A DNA stretch of 64,000 nucleotides. Origin: Paenibacillus gorillae (GTDB lineage Bacteria > Bacillota > Bacilli > Paenibacillales > Paenibacillaceae). Location of the stretch: the NCBI RefSeq assembly GCF_000513275.1, contig NZ_CBVJ010000017.1, forward strand, positions 56,669 through 120,668, read 5' to 3'. Position 1 is the first letter of the stretch; each line of letters opens with the position of its first letter. A program made the translations under genes and the position numbers. Under the pieces are notes generated by a model. It was not told the origin of the DNA. It worked only from the letters and a program-made list of their open reading frames with translations, and did not search any database. Below are positions 24,294-34,064 of this stretch, in pieces.

Positions 24294-26852
24294 TTGAAAG
24301 CAATGATTCGCAACAAAACGAAGAAGGCGGTGGCGGCAGTTCTCACGATCGGAATGCTTGTTCCATCGTTGTTTGTTGCCCCGCCTGTACAGGCGGCAGC
24401 AGAGTCGGTATCGATCGACATGAGCCAGACATTAGGAGCGCCTACCTACCGGGGGACAGGATTTCTCTATGGCCTGAGTGAAAATGGAAGCGCTCCCAAC
24501 GGATCGCTGCTCTCTGATCTTAAGCCACAGCTATTCCGTGGAGGCGGAGCGGGACTGAGCGGCGGCGCATGGGCAGTAGGCGGCTATAATGGCTATTTGC
24601 CGAGATTTAATTCTGTCAAAAATCAGTACAACCGGGTGAATGCGCTTGGAGCGACCTATCAGATTCTCATCAGCGATATTTGGGGCTCAGATGGCAGGAC
24701 GATTCCGAACAATAATGATCCGATATTTCCAGGCGATAATGGCAGCTGGACATCCTGGAACCAATTCATCACTCAGCTTGTGAATGATAAAATCGCCAAT
24801 AATATGACGAATGCCAGATACGACATCTGGAATGAGCCCGATGGCGCCTATTTCTGGCCAAGATCGGAAGCGCAATATTTCGAGATGTGGAAGCGGAGCG
24901 TCCAGCTTATTCGCTCCCTTGATCCCAACGCAGTCATCGTTGGCCCCGGATACGGCGGCTTTAACGCGACCCAGTTGAGCAATTGGCTGGACTATGCGAA
25001 AAACAACAACGTGCTGCCAGATATACTAGACTGGCATTTCAGCGTCGACCCTGTCGCTGATGTTCAAACCGCGCAAAACTTGCTGAACACTAAAAACATT
25101 ACGTCTATCGATGGCTTTACCATCGGTGAATACATCTGGCCAGGGGAGCAAAATGCAGGCTACACCGCATGGTATTTGGCGCGCTTAGAGAAATCCGGCG
25201 TTCTCGGTGCTAATCATGCCATCTGGGATCATTGCTGCGACCAAGGGCTGCTCGACGATATACTTACACCGGATTCGCAAAAGAAGGGGCAGTGGTGGAC
25301 GTATAAAAGCTACGCGGATATGACAGGAACACTCGTTGCTACTGTACCTTCGGCGAAAATTGACGGGGTAGCCAGCAAGGATGCGTCTCAGCAATCCGCC
25401 CGAATTTTGCTGGGCAACAAAGGCGGCTATATTGGCAATGTGGATGTCAGCATCAATCAATTAAACACGGCATCCTATCTGGTTGGCGCGAATGGCAAGG
25501 TACGGGTAACCGTATCCCGTATTCATAATGTTGATCCTGTCACTGCGCCTGATGTTGTGCAAGTATTCGATGCTGCAGTAACGAACCAGTCCATTCAAAT
25601 TACGATTCCATGGCTTTATGCGATGGATGCATATTCAATTACTCTATCCCCTTCGACTGCTACAGGAGAGCAAAGCAATGAATATGAAGCCGAGCTAGCA
25701 GTCCTGTCAGGGGGAGCGAAGGTAATGAATGATCATACCGGCTACACCGGCACTGGCTTTGTAGCAGGCTATGAATTTCAAGGCGCATCAACGAGGTTTA
25801 CTGTACAAGCTCCGGCACTTGCCAATTACGATGTAACGCTGCGTTATGCCAATGGTTCCGGGGCGTCCAAGTCGTTAAGCGTCTATGTGAACGGGGTTAA
25901 AATCAAACAGACAGCGCTAGCGGCTTTGTCGAATTGGAACAGCTGGGGGACGAAAGCCGAGACATTGAAGCTTCAGGCCGGCAGCAACACGATTGCCTAT
26001 GTATTCGATGCTGGAGACAGCGGCCCGGTTAATCTGGATCGGATTCATGTGAGCGCTCCATCGGCCAGCGGAGCAACCATTCCAGGCAAAATCGAAGCCG
26101 AGAGCTATATCGGCATGTTCGGCATTCAGACGGAGCCGACAGGTGATGCTGGCGGCGGCTTGAATGCGGGATGGATTGATAATAACGATTGGCTGGATTA
26201 CGGCGTACAAGTGCAGAACAGCAGCGCATATACTGTATCGCTGCGAGTAGCGAGTCCGAACAGCACAGGTCAAATCCGGCTGCTTGACGGTGCCGGCTCG
26301 GTGCTTGCGACAGTTGCGGTTCCGAATACGGGCGGCTGGCAAACCTACCAGACGATCACGCAGACGGTCAGCCTGCAAGCCGGTTATCAGGTTCTCCGGG
26401 TTCAAGCGCCAACTGGCGGCTTTAACTTCAACTGGATGGAATTCGCGGCTTCATCTGGGCCGGTATCCTTCATTTATCAAGCGGAATATGCGACCTTGGC
26501 TGGCGGGGCTAGAGTAATGAATGACCATGCTGGCTACTATGGCAGCGGTTTTGTTGCCGGCTATGAATCGTCAGGGGCATCTACCGTATTTACGGTGAAT
26601 GTATCGGCTGCCGGAAACTATAATACCGTCCTTCGCTACGCGAATGGCTCGGGTATTACAAGGACGGTAAGTATCTACGTCAACGGTGTCAAAATCAAAC
26701 AAACCTCGCTGACTGCTTTAGCTAACTGGGACAGCTGGGGAACGAAGTCGGAGAGCTTGAATCTGCCAGCGGGCAACAATACGATTACGTATAAATTCGA
26801 TGCCGGTGATAACGGGCTCATTAATCTCGATCAAATTCAAGTTAGTCAATAA
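24294..26852 (+). CDS. Secreted clan GH-A glycosidase (GH39-like) with CBM35-CBM6-CBM35
   Basis: 852-aa secreted enzyme. Signal peptide about 1-36 (ending PPVQAAAE). The catalytic barrel (~38-455) has the clan GH-A acid/base Glu in DIWNEPDG (E181) and the probable nucleophile in TIGEYIW (E279), as in GH39 and neighbouring families. Then come a CBM35-like module (~462-590), a CBM6 module (~598-725, with AGWIDNNDWLDY) and a second CBM35-like module (~727-852). Modules 1 and 3 are close paralogues (both with SGGAKVMNDHTGY-like starts and WGTK) and resemble the module of the GH87 enzyme at 43.3 kb. TTG 24294 is chosen because GAGGAG lies 9 bases before it. The promoter matches that of the 53 kb importer. 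Confidence 0.8.
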   Translation: MKAMIRNKTKKAVAAVLTIGMLVPSLFVAPPVQAAAESVSIDMSQTLGAPTYRGTGFLYGLSENGSAPNGSLLSDLKPQLFRGGGAGLSGGAWAVGGYNGYLPRFNSVKNQYNRVNALGATYQILISDIWGSDGRTIPNNNDPIFPGDNGSWTSWNQFITQLVNDKIANNMTNARYDIWNEPDGAYFWPRSEAQYFEMWKRSVQLIRSLDPNAVIVGPGYGGFNATQLSNWLDYAKNNNVLPDILDWHFSVDPVADVQTAQNLLNTKNITSIDGFTIGEYIWPGEQNAGYTAWYLARLEKSGVLGANHAIWDHCCDQGLLDDILTPDSQKKGQWWTYKSYADMTGTLVATVPSAKIDGVASKDASQQSARILLGNKGGYIGNVDVSINQLNTASYLVGANGKVRVTVSRIHNVDPVTAPDVVQVFDAAVTNQSIQITIPWLYAMDAYSITLSPSTATGEQSNEYEAELAVLSGGAKVMNDHTGYTGTGFVAGYEFQGASTRFTVQAPALANYDVTLRYANGSGASKSLSVYVNGVKIKQTALAALSNWNSWGTKAETLKLQAGSNTIAYVFDAGDSGPVNLDRIHVSAPSASGATIPGKIEAESYIGMFGIQTEPTGDAGGGLNAGWIDNNDWLDYGVQVQNSSAYTVSLRVASPNSTGQIRLLDGAGSVLATVAVPNTGGWQTYQTITQTVSLQAGYQVLRVQAPTGGFNFNWMEFAASSGPVSFIYQAEYATLAGGARVMNDHAGYYGSGFVAGYESSGASTVFTVNVSAAGNYNTVLRYANGSGITRTVSIYVNGVKIKQTSLTALANWDSWGTKSESLNLPAGNNTITYKFDAGDNGLINLDQIQVSQ

Positions 26853-26906
26853 CAGGTCTGCAAGAAAGGTGTCCAGATACGATCGGCAAGTAACATAGCT
26901 TGAAAA

Positions 26907-26948
26907 AAGCGGTTCTCCTTTCGATAAGGAATGGAAACCGCTTTTTTT
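26907..26948 (+). terminator. Terminator after the GH39-like gene
   Basis: AAGCGGTT...AACCGCTT stem with inner CCTTTC/GATAAGG pairing, followed by a T-run. Confidence 0.85.
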
Positions 26949-27066
26949 GGTACCGAAAACAATCAGTTTCCGGCCTAAATCATTAAATATTGAACTATTC
27001 ACGAAGCTTTCCAGCGTTCATAATAGACATTAGCAATATATTCCTACAGCTAGCGAAGGAGCGATT

Positions 27067-27705
27067 TTGACGATGACGCTGATTCAACAAAATGCAACAG
27101 TGCTTTTTCAAGGGGACAGCATTACCGATGCAGGAAGAGACAGAGACAACGCTTCTCATTTGGGCGACGGTTATGTGCGCATTATTGCAGAGAAGTTCGC
27201 CCGGCTTTATCCCAGTCATAACGTTACCTTTCTGAACCGCGGCATTAGCGGTGATCGTATTCCAGATCTGACAAGCAGATGGGATGTGGATTGCCTCGAC
27301 TTAAAGCCGGACTGGCTGTCTATTTACGTCGGCATTAACGACACTTGGCGTAAATACGACAATAATGATCCGACCTCGACGGAGAAATTTTACGAAGGCT
27401 ATCGTAAGCTGATCTTGCGCACGAAGGAGAATAGCGACGCGTCGCTCGTCCTTATCGAGCCATTCGTATTGCCGAACGTCGAAGACCGCCATGCATGGCG
27501 TGAGGATCTGGATCCGAAAATCTATGCCGTTCGCGAATTGGCGAGAGAATTCCGTACGCTGTATGTGCCAATCGACGGCCTCTTTGCTGCTGCAAGCGCG
27601 CAATCGCCAATTAGCGAGCTGGCGCCCGATGGCGTTCATCCGGCACGTCTCGGACAAGAATTGATTGCAGATGCTTGGCTGAATGCTGTTCAAGCGAACA
27701 GATAA
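27067..27705 (+). CDS. SGNH/GDSL-family hydrolase
   Basis: 212-aa cytoplasmic esterase of the SGNH fold. Block I is VLFQGDSITDAGRD (catalytic Ser about residue 17), the Gly block is LNRGISGDRIPDL, block III is YVGINDTWRK (catalytic Asn), and block V is DGVHPARLGQELIAD (Asp and His). Without a signal peptide it probably removes acetyl groups from imported oligosaccharides, as rhamnogalacturonan- or xylan-acetylesterase relatives do. TTG 27067 is 5 bases after AAGGAG and ATG 27073 is 11 after it; either may be used. It lies between glycosidase genes, which fits a role in sugar breakdown. Confidence 0.85.
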   Translation: MTMTLIQQNATVLFQGDSITDAGRDRDNASHLGDGYVRIIAEKFARLYPSHNVTFLNRGISGDRIPDLTSRWDVDCLDLKPDWLSIYVGINDTWRKYDNNDPTSTEKFYEGYRKLILRTKENSDASLVLIEPFVLPNVEDRHAWREDLDPKIYAVRELAREFRTLYVPIDGLFAAASAQSPISELAPDGVHPARLGQELIADAWLNAVQANR

Positions 27706-27716
27706 TTTATTGCTTC

Positions 27717-27764
27717 ACACCAAAGAACCGACTCCTTTACACAAAGGGGTCGGTTCTTTGGTGT
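27717..27764. terminator. Long hairpin between convergent genes
   Basis: A near-perfect ~20-bp stem from ACACCAAAGAACCGAC to GTCGGTTCTTTGGTGT. The T-run is poor, but its position between converging genes suggests bidirectional termination. Confidence 0.65.
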
Positions 27765-27782
27765 CATACGTTGTTCCTAGCG

Positions 27783-28721
27783 CTAGCCGGATGTCTCGGC
27801 AGAACGGATAAACGAGAGGACGATATCCTGAGGATGATCGCCAAAGGCCGAGCCGAACAGATTCATGCCATTGCGGTTGACAGCATCCGTCTTAACCTCC
27901 AGCCGGACACGGATCGGCTGGTTGAAGGATAAGGCAAGCTCATCGATTGTCGATCGGGAAGAGCCGGAGCCGTTGATGCTGCTGCCTTGTCGATTAACGC
28001 GCCATTCGGTAAGCATGCCGTATTCGGTCCCGCTTCTCCATCGCTCTGGGGTCAGCTTGCCTTTACGGTCGCCGAAATCGCCGGGGCTCGTCCAGGTGCC
28101 GATAGGCAGGTCATTAATTGTAAGTGAAATATCGGAGGGCCATTCTTCACAAGATCCGGCCGCCTCCGAGCAGAGCTCAGCCCGTAATACGATCTCGTCC
28201 AGTTGGACGCCGGGCGGCATCGGGTTGGCGAAATAGTATTCGACGAAGCCAGCACCTGAAAACCATAACAGCGCGGCATCCGTGCGCTCCGCCATGTAGA
28301 ACACGCGCGGATCATCCGATGAGCCGATAATGGCTCCATCGCGATTCGCCATGCCGCAAGTCGGCTGTACGGAGCAAGTGGCATACATGCCGATCGGCAT
28401 ATGTATTTCTTCAATCCGGTGCAGCCCGTCACCCGGCTTAGCTGGCAGCTCCAATACGATGGAGCGGCAGGTGACGGAGCATATTTTCTCCCGGTTGGCG
28501 CCTTGCCAGGAGAGGACAAGATCGGCTTGCTCCAGCATTTGCACATTGATGGAGATGGTCGGCTGAGCAACTCCCAGCGCATCCGCTAATTGGCCGACGC
28601 TCATCGGCTTGTCGCCGAGCGCCTCCAGAATACGTACCCGGACGTCGCCGGACAATGCTTTGGCGATCTCAACAATACGCGAGGACGGAAATCGAAGCAT
28701 TTCTTGTTTGTTTTCATTCAT
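27783..28721 (-). CDS. ArsR-type regulator with a large C-terminal sensing domain
   Basis: 312-aa regulator. The N-terminal ArsR-like winged helix (~10-90) has ALSGDVRVRILEALGDKPMSVGQLADALGVAQPTISINVQMLEQADLV. The remaining ~220 residues are a predicted beta-rich, jelly-roll-like domain with SLTINDLPIGTWTSPGDFGDRKGK, unlike a metal sensor. Fusions of this kind sit next to glycosidase genes, and here the gene is divergent from a GH2 enzyme with 142 bp between starts. The C-terminal part probably binds a sugar or senses a related signal. Cysteines (YATCSVQPTCG, EAAGSC) are present but show no ArsR metal motif. Likely represses the GH2 gene and itself. Confidence 0.8.
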   Translation of the reverse strand: MNENKQEMLRFPSSRIVEIAKALSGDVRVRILEALGDKPMSVGQLADALGVAQPTISINVQMLEQADLVLSWQGANREKICSVTCRSIVLELPAKPGDGLHRIEEIHMPIGMYATCSVQPTCGMANRDGAIIGSSDDPRVFYMAERTDAALLWFSGAGFVEYYFANPMPPGVQLDEIVLRAELCSEAAGSCEEWPSDISLTINDLPIGTWTSPGDFGDRKGKLTPERWRSGTEYGMLTEWRVNRQGSSINGSGSSRSTIDELALSFNQPIRVRLEVKTDAVNRNGMNLFGSAFGDHPQDIVLSFIRSAETSG

Positions 28722-28863
28722 TAATAACAGCCCGCTTCCCTATGAATCTTAATAGCTCTAGTGTACAACGATTTTCGAGTATTGTAAATTTATAATATAC
28801 ATTGTTTTTTGTTATATTGCTGATATGATGGCGTTAATTCCAAGAATGAAAGGTTGTGTTAGC
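28722..28863. promoter_or_regulatory. Divergent promoter region of the ArsR-type and GH2 genes
   Basis: AT-rich stretch with TTGTAAATTTATAATATACA at 28782-28801 between the two genes, the expected place for the regulator's operator. A TATATT at 28813-28818 may be the -10 box of the GH2 gene, with a poor -35. Confidence 0.4.
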
Positions 28864-31608
28864 TTGGCATCTCCATTGTTGAAAGCGATTGACCATACAA
28901 TTCCCCGCCCGGAATACCCGCGTCCAGACTGGCAGCGCGCTGATTGGCTTAATTTGAATGGCGCTTGGCAATTTCAATTCGATACCGGTAATGAAGGGCT
29001 GAAGGACAATTGGCAGCATAGGGCAGATTTCGAGGAGACAATTACTGTACCGTTCTCATGGGCAAGTCCTCTATCAGGAATAGGAAGGAATGATAAAGGA
29101 ATTGGCTGGTACCGGCGCTCGTTGAGCTGGAGTCCTGCTGCGGCAAACAGCAGACTTTTCCTCCGGTTTGGGGCTGTCGATTACGCATGTGAAGTTTGGA
29201 TTAACGGGGTAGCTGCCGGCTCCCATCGAGGCGGCTACGGCACCTTTGAATTTGACATCACTGACGTCTGGAACTGCGGAAAAGAAAACGTCATCGTTGT
29301 CCGTGTGGAGGATTTCGATCGGGATGATCAGACGCGCGGCAAGCAAGGATATGGCGAAATGCGCGGGATTTGGCAGCCGGTATGGCTGGAGGCCCGGCCT
29401 CAAGCTTATGTGGCCAGTGCAAAATTCATTACGTCTATAGACGGCAATGTAAAGGTTACGGCTGTAATTGAATCCACACTGGACAATGATGCAGCTCATC
29501 TTCGTTTTCAGTTCGGGGACGTCCAGCATGAGCTGCAGCTGCTGCTCCAAGCCGGACGCAATGAGATAGAGACAAGCTTTATCGTAACGGAGCCCCGGCT
29601 CTGGTGTCCCGAGCATCCTAACTTGTATGAGGGAGAACTGCAGCTGGCAGGAGATTTCGGAACCGATGTGATCGGCACTTACTTCGGCATTCGCGAGATT
29701 GGCACCGCCAAATTCGGAGAGCGGGATTACAAGTGGATTACCTTGAACGGCAAGCCGGTTTATTTAAACGGAACGCTGGATCAGTCCTACCATCGCACAG
29801 GCTATTTCACATATCCGACCGATGAAGAGATGCGGGAGGATATCTATTTGATAAAGCGGCTGGGGCTGAACTTCGTCCGTATCCACATTAAGCCGGAGGA
29901 GCCGCGTAAGCTGTATTGGGCAGACCGTCTTGGGCTGCTGGTTATGGAGGATATGCCTTGCTTCTGGGGCAACCCGGATGAAACGGCTAGAGCTGCATAT
30001 GAAAGCGAAGCAGCAGAGACGATTCACCGGGATTATAATCATCCAAGTATTATTGCTTGGGTCATGTTCAATGAAACCTGGGGATTAAAGACAGGAAGCA
30101 GCGAGACTGGACTGACAGGCAGCTCACAGCCAAGCAGCTTCTTGCCGGAGACGCAGGAGTGGGTCAGGCAGCAATATCGCTGGGCGAAACAGCTCGATCC
30201 GACTAGGATCGTAGAGGATCACTCGCCTTGTAACAATGATCATGTTGAGACCGACATTAATACTTGGCATTTTTATATGAACGGTTACGAACAGGTTCGC
30301 ACTCATTTGAATGAAGTTGTTAGTCAGTCGTTCGCAGGTTCATCCTACAATTATATCGGGGGGAATACGCAGACGGATGCCCCGCTCATGAACAGCGAAT
30401 GCGGCAATGTATGGGGAATCGATGACGGCGGCGCCGGCGACAGCGATTTGGCGTGGCATTATCGCTACATGCTTAATGAATTCCGGCGGCATGATAAGCT
30501 ATGCGGATTTGTGTTCACCGAATTCCGTGATGTGACGAATGAATTCAACGGCTATTACCGGCTGGACGGGACTGATAAGCAGTTTGGGTACGAAGCTTAT
30601 GTACCGGATATGACACTGCGAGATTTGCATACGGCTGATTTTGTTGTCATTGATGCGCCGCCATGCCAGACGGTAAACACCGGAGACACCGTATCGCTTA
30701 AGCTGCTTCGTTCCAGCTACAGTGACCAGTATCATGGACAGCCGTTGCGTATCGTATGGGAGCTGTGGCATGACAGACTGGGAACGAGAATTACCGACAG
30801 CCGCGGCTCGTTCGTTATCGATTGGCAGGACTACGGCGTATCTGCGCTGCCGGATCTTTGCCTATGGATGCCTATGGAAGACGCTGCAGCCGTCTTGGCG
30901 CTGCAGCTTGTTGACGAAGATGGCAGGATTATATCGCGAAATTTCACAACGTTTGATGTTCGCAGCGGAGAGAAGGAAGGAAATTACAGCTTGGAGGGTG
31001 AATGGCTGAGCATTCCTGTCGCCGGCTATTCGGAGCACAACTTCAACTATGAATGGAAGGCTCTCAGGGAACATAAAGTGAACGGCGGCGAAGCAGGTAA
31101 ATTCGTCTATGAGGTTGTGCTGCCGGAGTTTGAACAGGTGCCGTTGCTGAGCGAGATCGAAATCTTCTTCGAGGCGAGTGCGAAGCGGATGCTGGCGCGC
31201 AATCGCGAAGGAGCGAAAATTCATCAGCATGGAATCGAATTCATGCATGGTGCTAATGCTAACGTCGAGTACAATCCGAATACGTATTACATGACAGGCG
31301 AAGAGGTTCATAGCTCGGACGTCTCCGTTGTCATTAACGGAGTAACGGCAGCCTCGTTCCATTTGCAGGACGACCCGGCCGACAGCCGGGGTATGCTGTC
31401 CTGGCACTATCAAGCGACGGACAGGAAGCTGGAGGAGGGCGGTTCCTACGGTTACTTATGCAAGGTGATCGTACCTTCAAGGCTCGCGGCGAAGATTAAT
31501 GAAAGCAGGCGCTTTACGTTGGAGCTGCAAGCTGGAGACGGAGGCTTGGCTCTATATGGACGCAATGCAGGGCGATATCCAATCGATCTGCTGATCCGAT
31601 ACCGTTAA
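28864..31608 (+). CDS. GH2 family glycosidase
   Basis: 914-aa cytoplasmic glycoside hydrolase with the GH2 layout: N-terminal jelly-roll (RPEYPRPDW...WLNLNGAWQFQFDTG, ~12-190), an Ig-like domain (~200-290), the TIM barrel (~290-620), and a C-terminal beta-rich extension. The acid/base Glu is in WVMFNETWG (E404) and the nucleophile is most likely the Glu of MNSECGN (E512). LNFVRIHIKPEEPRKLYWADRLGLLVMEDMP is the usual GH2 barrel pattern. It may be a beta-galactosidase, beta-glucuronidase or beta-mannosidase-like enzyme; sequence alone does not decide. TTG 28864 follows AAAGG by 10 bases and is likelier than ATG 28825, which lies too close to the -10 box. Probably controlled by the divergent ArsR-type protein. 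Confidence 0.85.
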   Translation: MASPLLKAIDHTIPRPEYPRPDWQRADWLNLNGAWQFQFDTGNEGLKDNWQHRADFEETITVPFSWASPLSGIGRNDKGIGWYRRSLSWSPAAANSRLFLRFGAVDYACEVWINGVAAGSHRGGYGTFEFDITDVWNCGKENVIVVRVEDFDRDDQTRGKQGYGEMRGIWQPVWLEARPQAYVASAKFITSIDGNVKVTAVIESTLDNDAAHLRFQFGDVQHELQLLLQAGRNEIETSFIVTEPRLWCPEHPNLYEGELQLAGDFGTDVIGTYFGIREIGTAKFGERDYKWITLNGKPVYLNGTLDQSYHRTGYFTYPTDEEMREDIYLIKRLGLNFVRIHIKPEEPRKLYWADRLGLLVMEDMPCFWGNPDETARAAYESEAAETIHRDYNHPSIIAWVMFNETWGLKTGSSETGLTGSSQPSSFLPETQEWVRQQYRWAKQLDPTRIVEDHSPCNNDHVETDINTWHFYMNGYEQVRTHLNEVVSQSFAGSSYNYIGGNTQTDAPLMNSECGNVWGIDDGGAGDSDLAWHYRYMLNEFRRHDKLCGFVFTEFRDVTNEFNGYYRLDGTDKQFGYEAYVPDMTLRDLHTADFVVIDAPPCQTVNTGDTVSLKLLRSSYSDQYHGQPLRIVWELWHDRLGTRITDSRGSFVIDWQDYGVSALPDLCLWMPMEDAAAVLALQLVDEDGRIISRNFTTFDVRSGEKEGNYSLEGEWLSIPVAGYSEHNFNYEWKALREHKVNGGEAGKFVYEVVLPEFEQVPLLSEIEIFFEASAKRMLARNREGAKIHQHGIEFMHGANANVEYNPNTYYMTGEEVHSSDVSVVINGVTAASFHLQDDPADSRGMLSWHYQATDRKLEEGGSYGYLCKVIVPSRLAAKINESRRFTLELQAGDGGLALYGRNAGRYPIDLLIRYR

Positions 31609-31641
31609 TCCATTAACATAGAGCAATAGATGATTTCACAG

Positions 31642-31669
31642 GCTTCAAGCATCACGCTTGAAGCTTTTT
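31642..31669 (+). terminator. Terminator after GH2 gene
   Basis: Perfect 9-bp stem GCTTCAAGC / GCTTGAAGC with loop ATCAC and five T. Confidence 0.92.
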
Positions 31670-31727
31670 CCTATCTCTATCGGGATGAAAGTAGGGTATA
31701 ATGAGAGTAGAGGTTTTGAACAGGCTC

Positions 31728-31756
31728 TTGACTAACAAAAAGTAATCTGCTATATT
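31728..31756 (+). promoter_or_regulatory. guaB promoter
   Basis: TTGACT (31728-31733), 17 bases, TATATT (31751-31756): near-consensus sigma-A promoter 66 bp before the start. Confidence 0.7.
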
Positions 31757-31821
31757 ATTTAGAATTTATAAGGTCAGCTTTACCGTATTTACTATTACAA
31801 AAAAGTTGAGGAGTGAGCGTA

Positions 31822-33321
31822 TTGGCAACCTATTATTTGGAACCATCCCGTACATTTAGCGAATTTCTGTTGATTCCCAACTTGACAACAAAGGACTGTA
31901 CGCCGAACAACGTCGATCTGAAAACACCGATCACGAAGTTTAAAAAGGGCGAAGAGCCAGCAATTTCTTTGAATATACCGTTCTCATCAGCGGTCATGCA
32001 GTCTGTCTCCGACCATAATATGGCGACTGCATTGGCTCGATGCGGCGGTATTTCTTTTATCTTCGGCTCGCAGTCCATTGAAGACCAGGCATCGATGGTC
32101 CGCAAGGTTAAGGAATATAAGGCTGGCTTCGTCGTAAGCCGCTCCAATCTCAAGCCTGATCAATCTCTGCAGGACGTGCTGAACTTGAAAGAAGAGAATG
32201 GCCACTCCACAGTAGCAATTACGGAAGACGGTACTTCCAGCGGCAAGCTGCTCGGTATCGTAACAAGCCGGGACTACAGATTAAGCCGCGATTCCCTGGA
32301 CAAGCCAATCAGCCAATTCATGACGCCATTCTCGTCCCTGATCTATGGACAATCCGGTATTACGCTTCCTGAAGCAAACGATCTGATCTGGGAGAAGAAA
32401 CTGAACTGCCTGCCTATTGTAGACGAGAATCAGCATCTGCAGCATCTCGTATTCCGCAAAGACTATGATGCAGACAAGGAAAATCCGCATGGATTGCTGG
32501 ATACGAATAAATCCTATATCGTAGGTGCTGGCATTAACACGAAGGATTACAAAGAGAGAGTGCCAGCGCTTGTCGAAGCGGGCGTAGACATTCTTGTCAT
32601 CGACTCCTCGGACGGCTATAGCGAATGGCAATACGAGACAGTCAAATATGTGAAGGAAAACTTTGACGTGAAGATCGGCGCAGGCAACGTAGTTGACCGT
32701 GAAGGCTTCCTATACCTGGTGGAGTCCGGTGCGGATTTCGTGAAGGTTGGCATCGGCGGCGGGTCCATCTGTATTACGCGTGAGCAAAAAGGTATCGGGC
32801 GCGGACAAGCCTCGGCGCTGATGGAGGTCGCTGAAGCGAGAGAGCAATATTACAAAGAGACTGGCATTTATGTGCCGATCTGCTCCGACGGCGGTATCGT
32901 TCATGATTACCACATTACGCTGGCACTCGCGATGGGCGCGGATTTCGTCATGATGGGCCGCTATTTCGCCCGCTTTGATGAGAGCCCAACCAAGAAGCTT
33001 AAGGTCGGCAACAATTTCGTGAAAGAGTTCTGGGGCGAGGGCTCGAATCGCGCCCGCAACTGGCAGCGCTATGATACAGGCGGCAAGCAAGGACTTATTT
33101 TCGAAGAGGGCGTGGATTCTTACGTTCCTTATGCAGGTACGCTGAAGGAAAACCTCGACAAAACGATTCATAAGATGAAATCGACGATGTGCAACTGCGG
33201 CTCGACTTCCATTGAAGAACTGCAGCAGAACGCCCGCATTACACTCGTCTCTGCAACGAGTCTTGTTGAAGGCGGAGCCCATGACGTCATTATGAAGGAA
33301 AACGGATTGTCTGCTGAATAA
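31822..33321 (+). CDS. guaB: IMP dehydrogenase
   Basis: 499-aa cytoplasmic enzyme that oxidises IMP to XMP with NAD+, the first committed step to GMP. The barrel begins [19 protein letters not shown]; two CBS domains are inserted at about residues 110-235 ([19 protein letters not shown]). Catalytic Cys lies in [20 protein letters not shown], followed by ICSDGGI, the substrate [13 protein letters not shown] site and the flap. The loop has [10 protein letters not shown] instead of the common GPGSICTTR, placing the protein in the less common IMPDH branch, so a second conventional guaB may exist elsewhere. TTG 31822 is used since GAGGAG ends 8 bases before it; GTG 31813 overlaps that site. Confidence 0.88.
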   Translation: MATYYLEPSRTFSEFLLIPNLTTKDCTPNNVDLKTPITKFKKGEEPAISLNIPFSSAVMQSVSDHNMATALARCGGISFIFGSQSIEDQASMVRKVKEYKAGFVVSRSNLKPDQSLQDVLNLKEENGHSTVAITEDGTSSGKLLGIVTSRDYRLSRDSLDKPISQFMTPFSSLIYGQSGITLPEANDLIWEKKLNCLPIVDENQHLQHLVFRKDYDADKENPHGLLDTNKSYIVGAGINTKDYKERVPALVEAGVDILVIDSSDGYSEWQYETVKYVKENFDVKIGAGNVVDREGFLYLVESGADFVKVGIGGGSICITREQKGIGRGQASALMEVAEAREQYYKETGIYVPICSDGGIVHDYHITLALAMGADFVMMGRYFARFDESPTKKLKVGNNFVKEFWGEGSNRARNWQRYDTGGKQGLIFEEGVDSYVPYAGTLKENLDKTIHKMKSTMCNCGSTSIEELQQNARITLVSATSLVEGGAHDVIMKENGLSAE

Positions 33322-33342
33322 AAGATAATATCAACTATAAGG

Positions 33343-33381
33343 AAGCTGAATCTCTATTTGATAGGGATTCAGCTTTTTTTT
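33343..33381 (+). terminator. Terminator after guaB
   Basis: AAGCTGAATC / GATTCAGCTT stem with inner TCTAT/ATAGG pairing and a T8 run. Confidence 0.92.
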
Positions 33382-33518
33382 GCGTTGCCGAAGCAGTCGG
33401 GCGTTTCTCGACTATTAAAGTATTGTTAATTGGGACAAATGTCCTTACTGCTAATAGGGTATTCATTGTTTAATGAAGTTGCATAACAAATACAGCAACA
33501 GGAGAGTGACGGGAAGGT

Positions 33519-33995
33519 ATGGAGCCCTTAAAGAGACGGCGCCGGGAGTTTAGTGCAACCGTATATGTGCTGAATGAGAGCAGGGACCGCTTGCTGTTTG
33601 TCCGGAGGACGAAACCGCCATTTGTCGGCAGTTATTTGCCGCCAGGCGGCCATCTGGAGGAGAATGAAACGCCTGATGAGGCAGCGCTGCGGGAAGTTTT
33701 GGAGGAGACCGGTTATCCGATCAAGCTCTTATCCTCTGCCCGCCATGAGCCGCTGGAGGATGGAGTGACGATGCTGGCTGCGCCCATCGCGATTCAACTG
33801 GAACCGATTGATGAGGAGCATGATCATATTGACTTGATCTACTTGGGACAAGTATCCGGAGAGCAGGTTGAGGTGGATGAGAAAGAAGAGGGGGGTGTAT
33901 GGTTGTCCGCTGAACAGCTGGATATGCAGCCAATGCCTGAAGCGGTTCGAGTGGCGGCCAAAAGAATAATTGCCGAAGTGTTGCTCGATTATTGA
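33519..33995 (+). CDS. NUDIX hydrolase
   Basis: 158-aa cytoplasmic pyrophosphohydrolase. The Nudix box G-x5-E-x7-REVLEETG is complete at about residues 45-67 (GGHLEENETPDEAALREVLEETGYP), preceded by PPFVGSYLPP. The family hydrolyses nucleoside diphosphates linked to another group; the substrate is not predictable. It is a single small gene between guaB and the Crp-type regulator, about 70 bp before the latter; a link with the following transport operon is possible, since nucleotide-active enzymes (MBL, HD) also lie there. Confidence 0.87.
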   Translation: MEPLKRRRREFSATVYVLNESRDRLLFVRRTKPPFVGSYLPPGGHLEENETPDEAALREVLEETGYPIKLLSSARHEPLEDGVTMLAAPIAIQLEPIDEEHDHIDLIYLGQVSGEQVEVDEKEEGGVWLSAEQLDMQPMPEAVRVAAKRIIAEVLLDY

Positions 33996-34064
33996 CGCCT
34001 TGTATCTCTTCGTTCATTTCCAGGGCATAATGAGGGAAATCATGCACGGATACGAGGGATAAGG

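Noticed and set aside
30513..30530. FTEFRD as the GH2 nucleophile
   Set aside because: It lies too far along the barrel; the Glu of MNSECGN fits the usual distance after the FNETWG acid/base.
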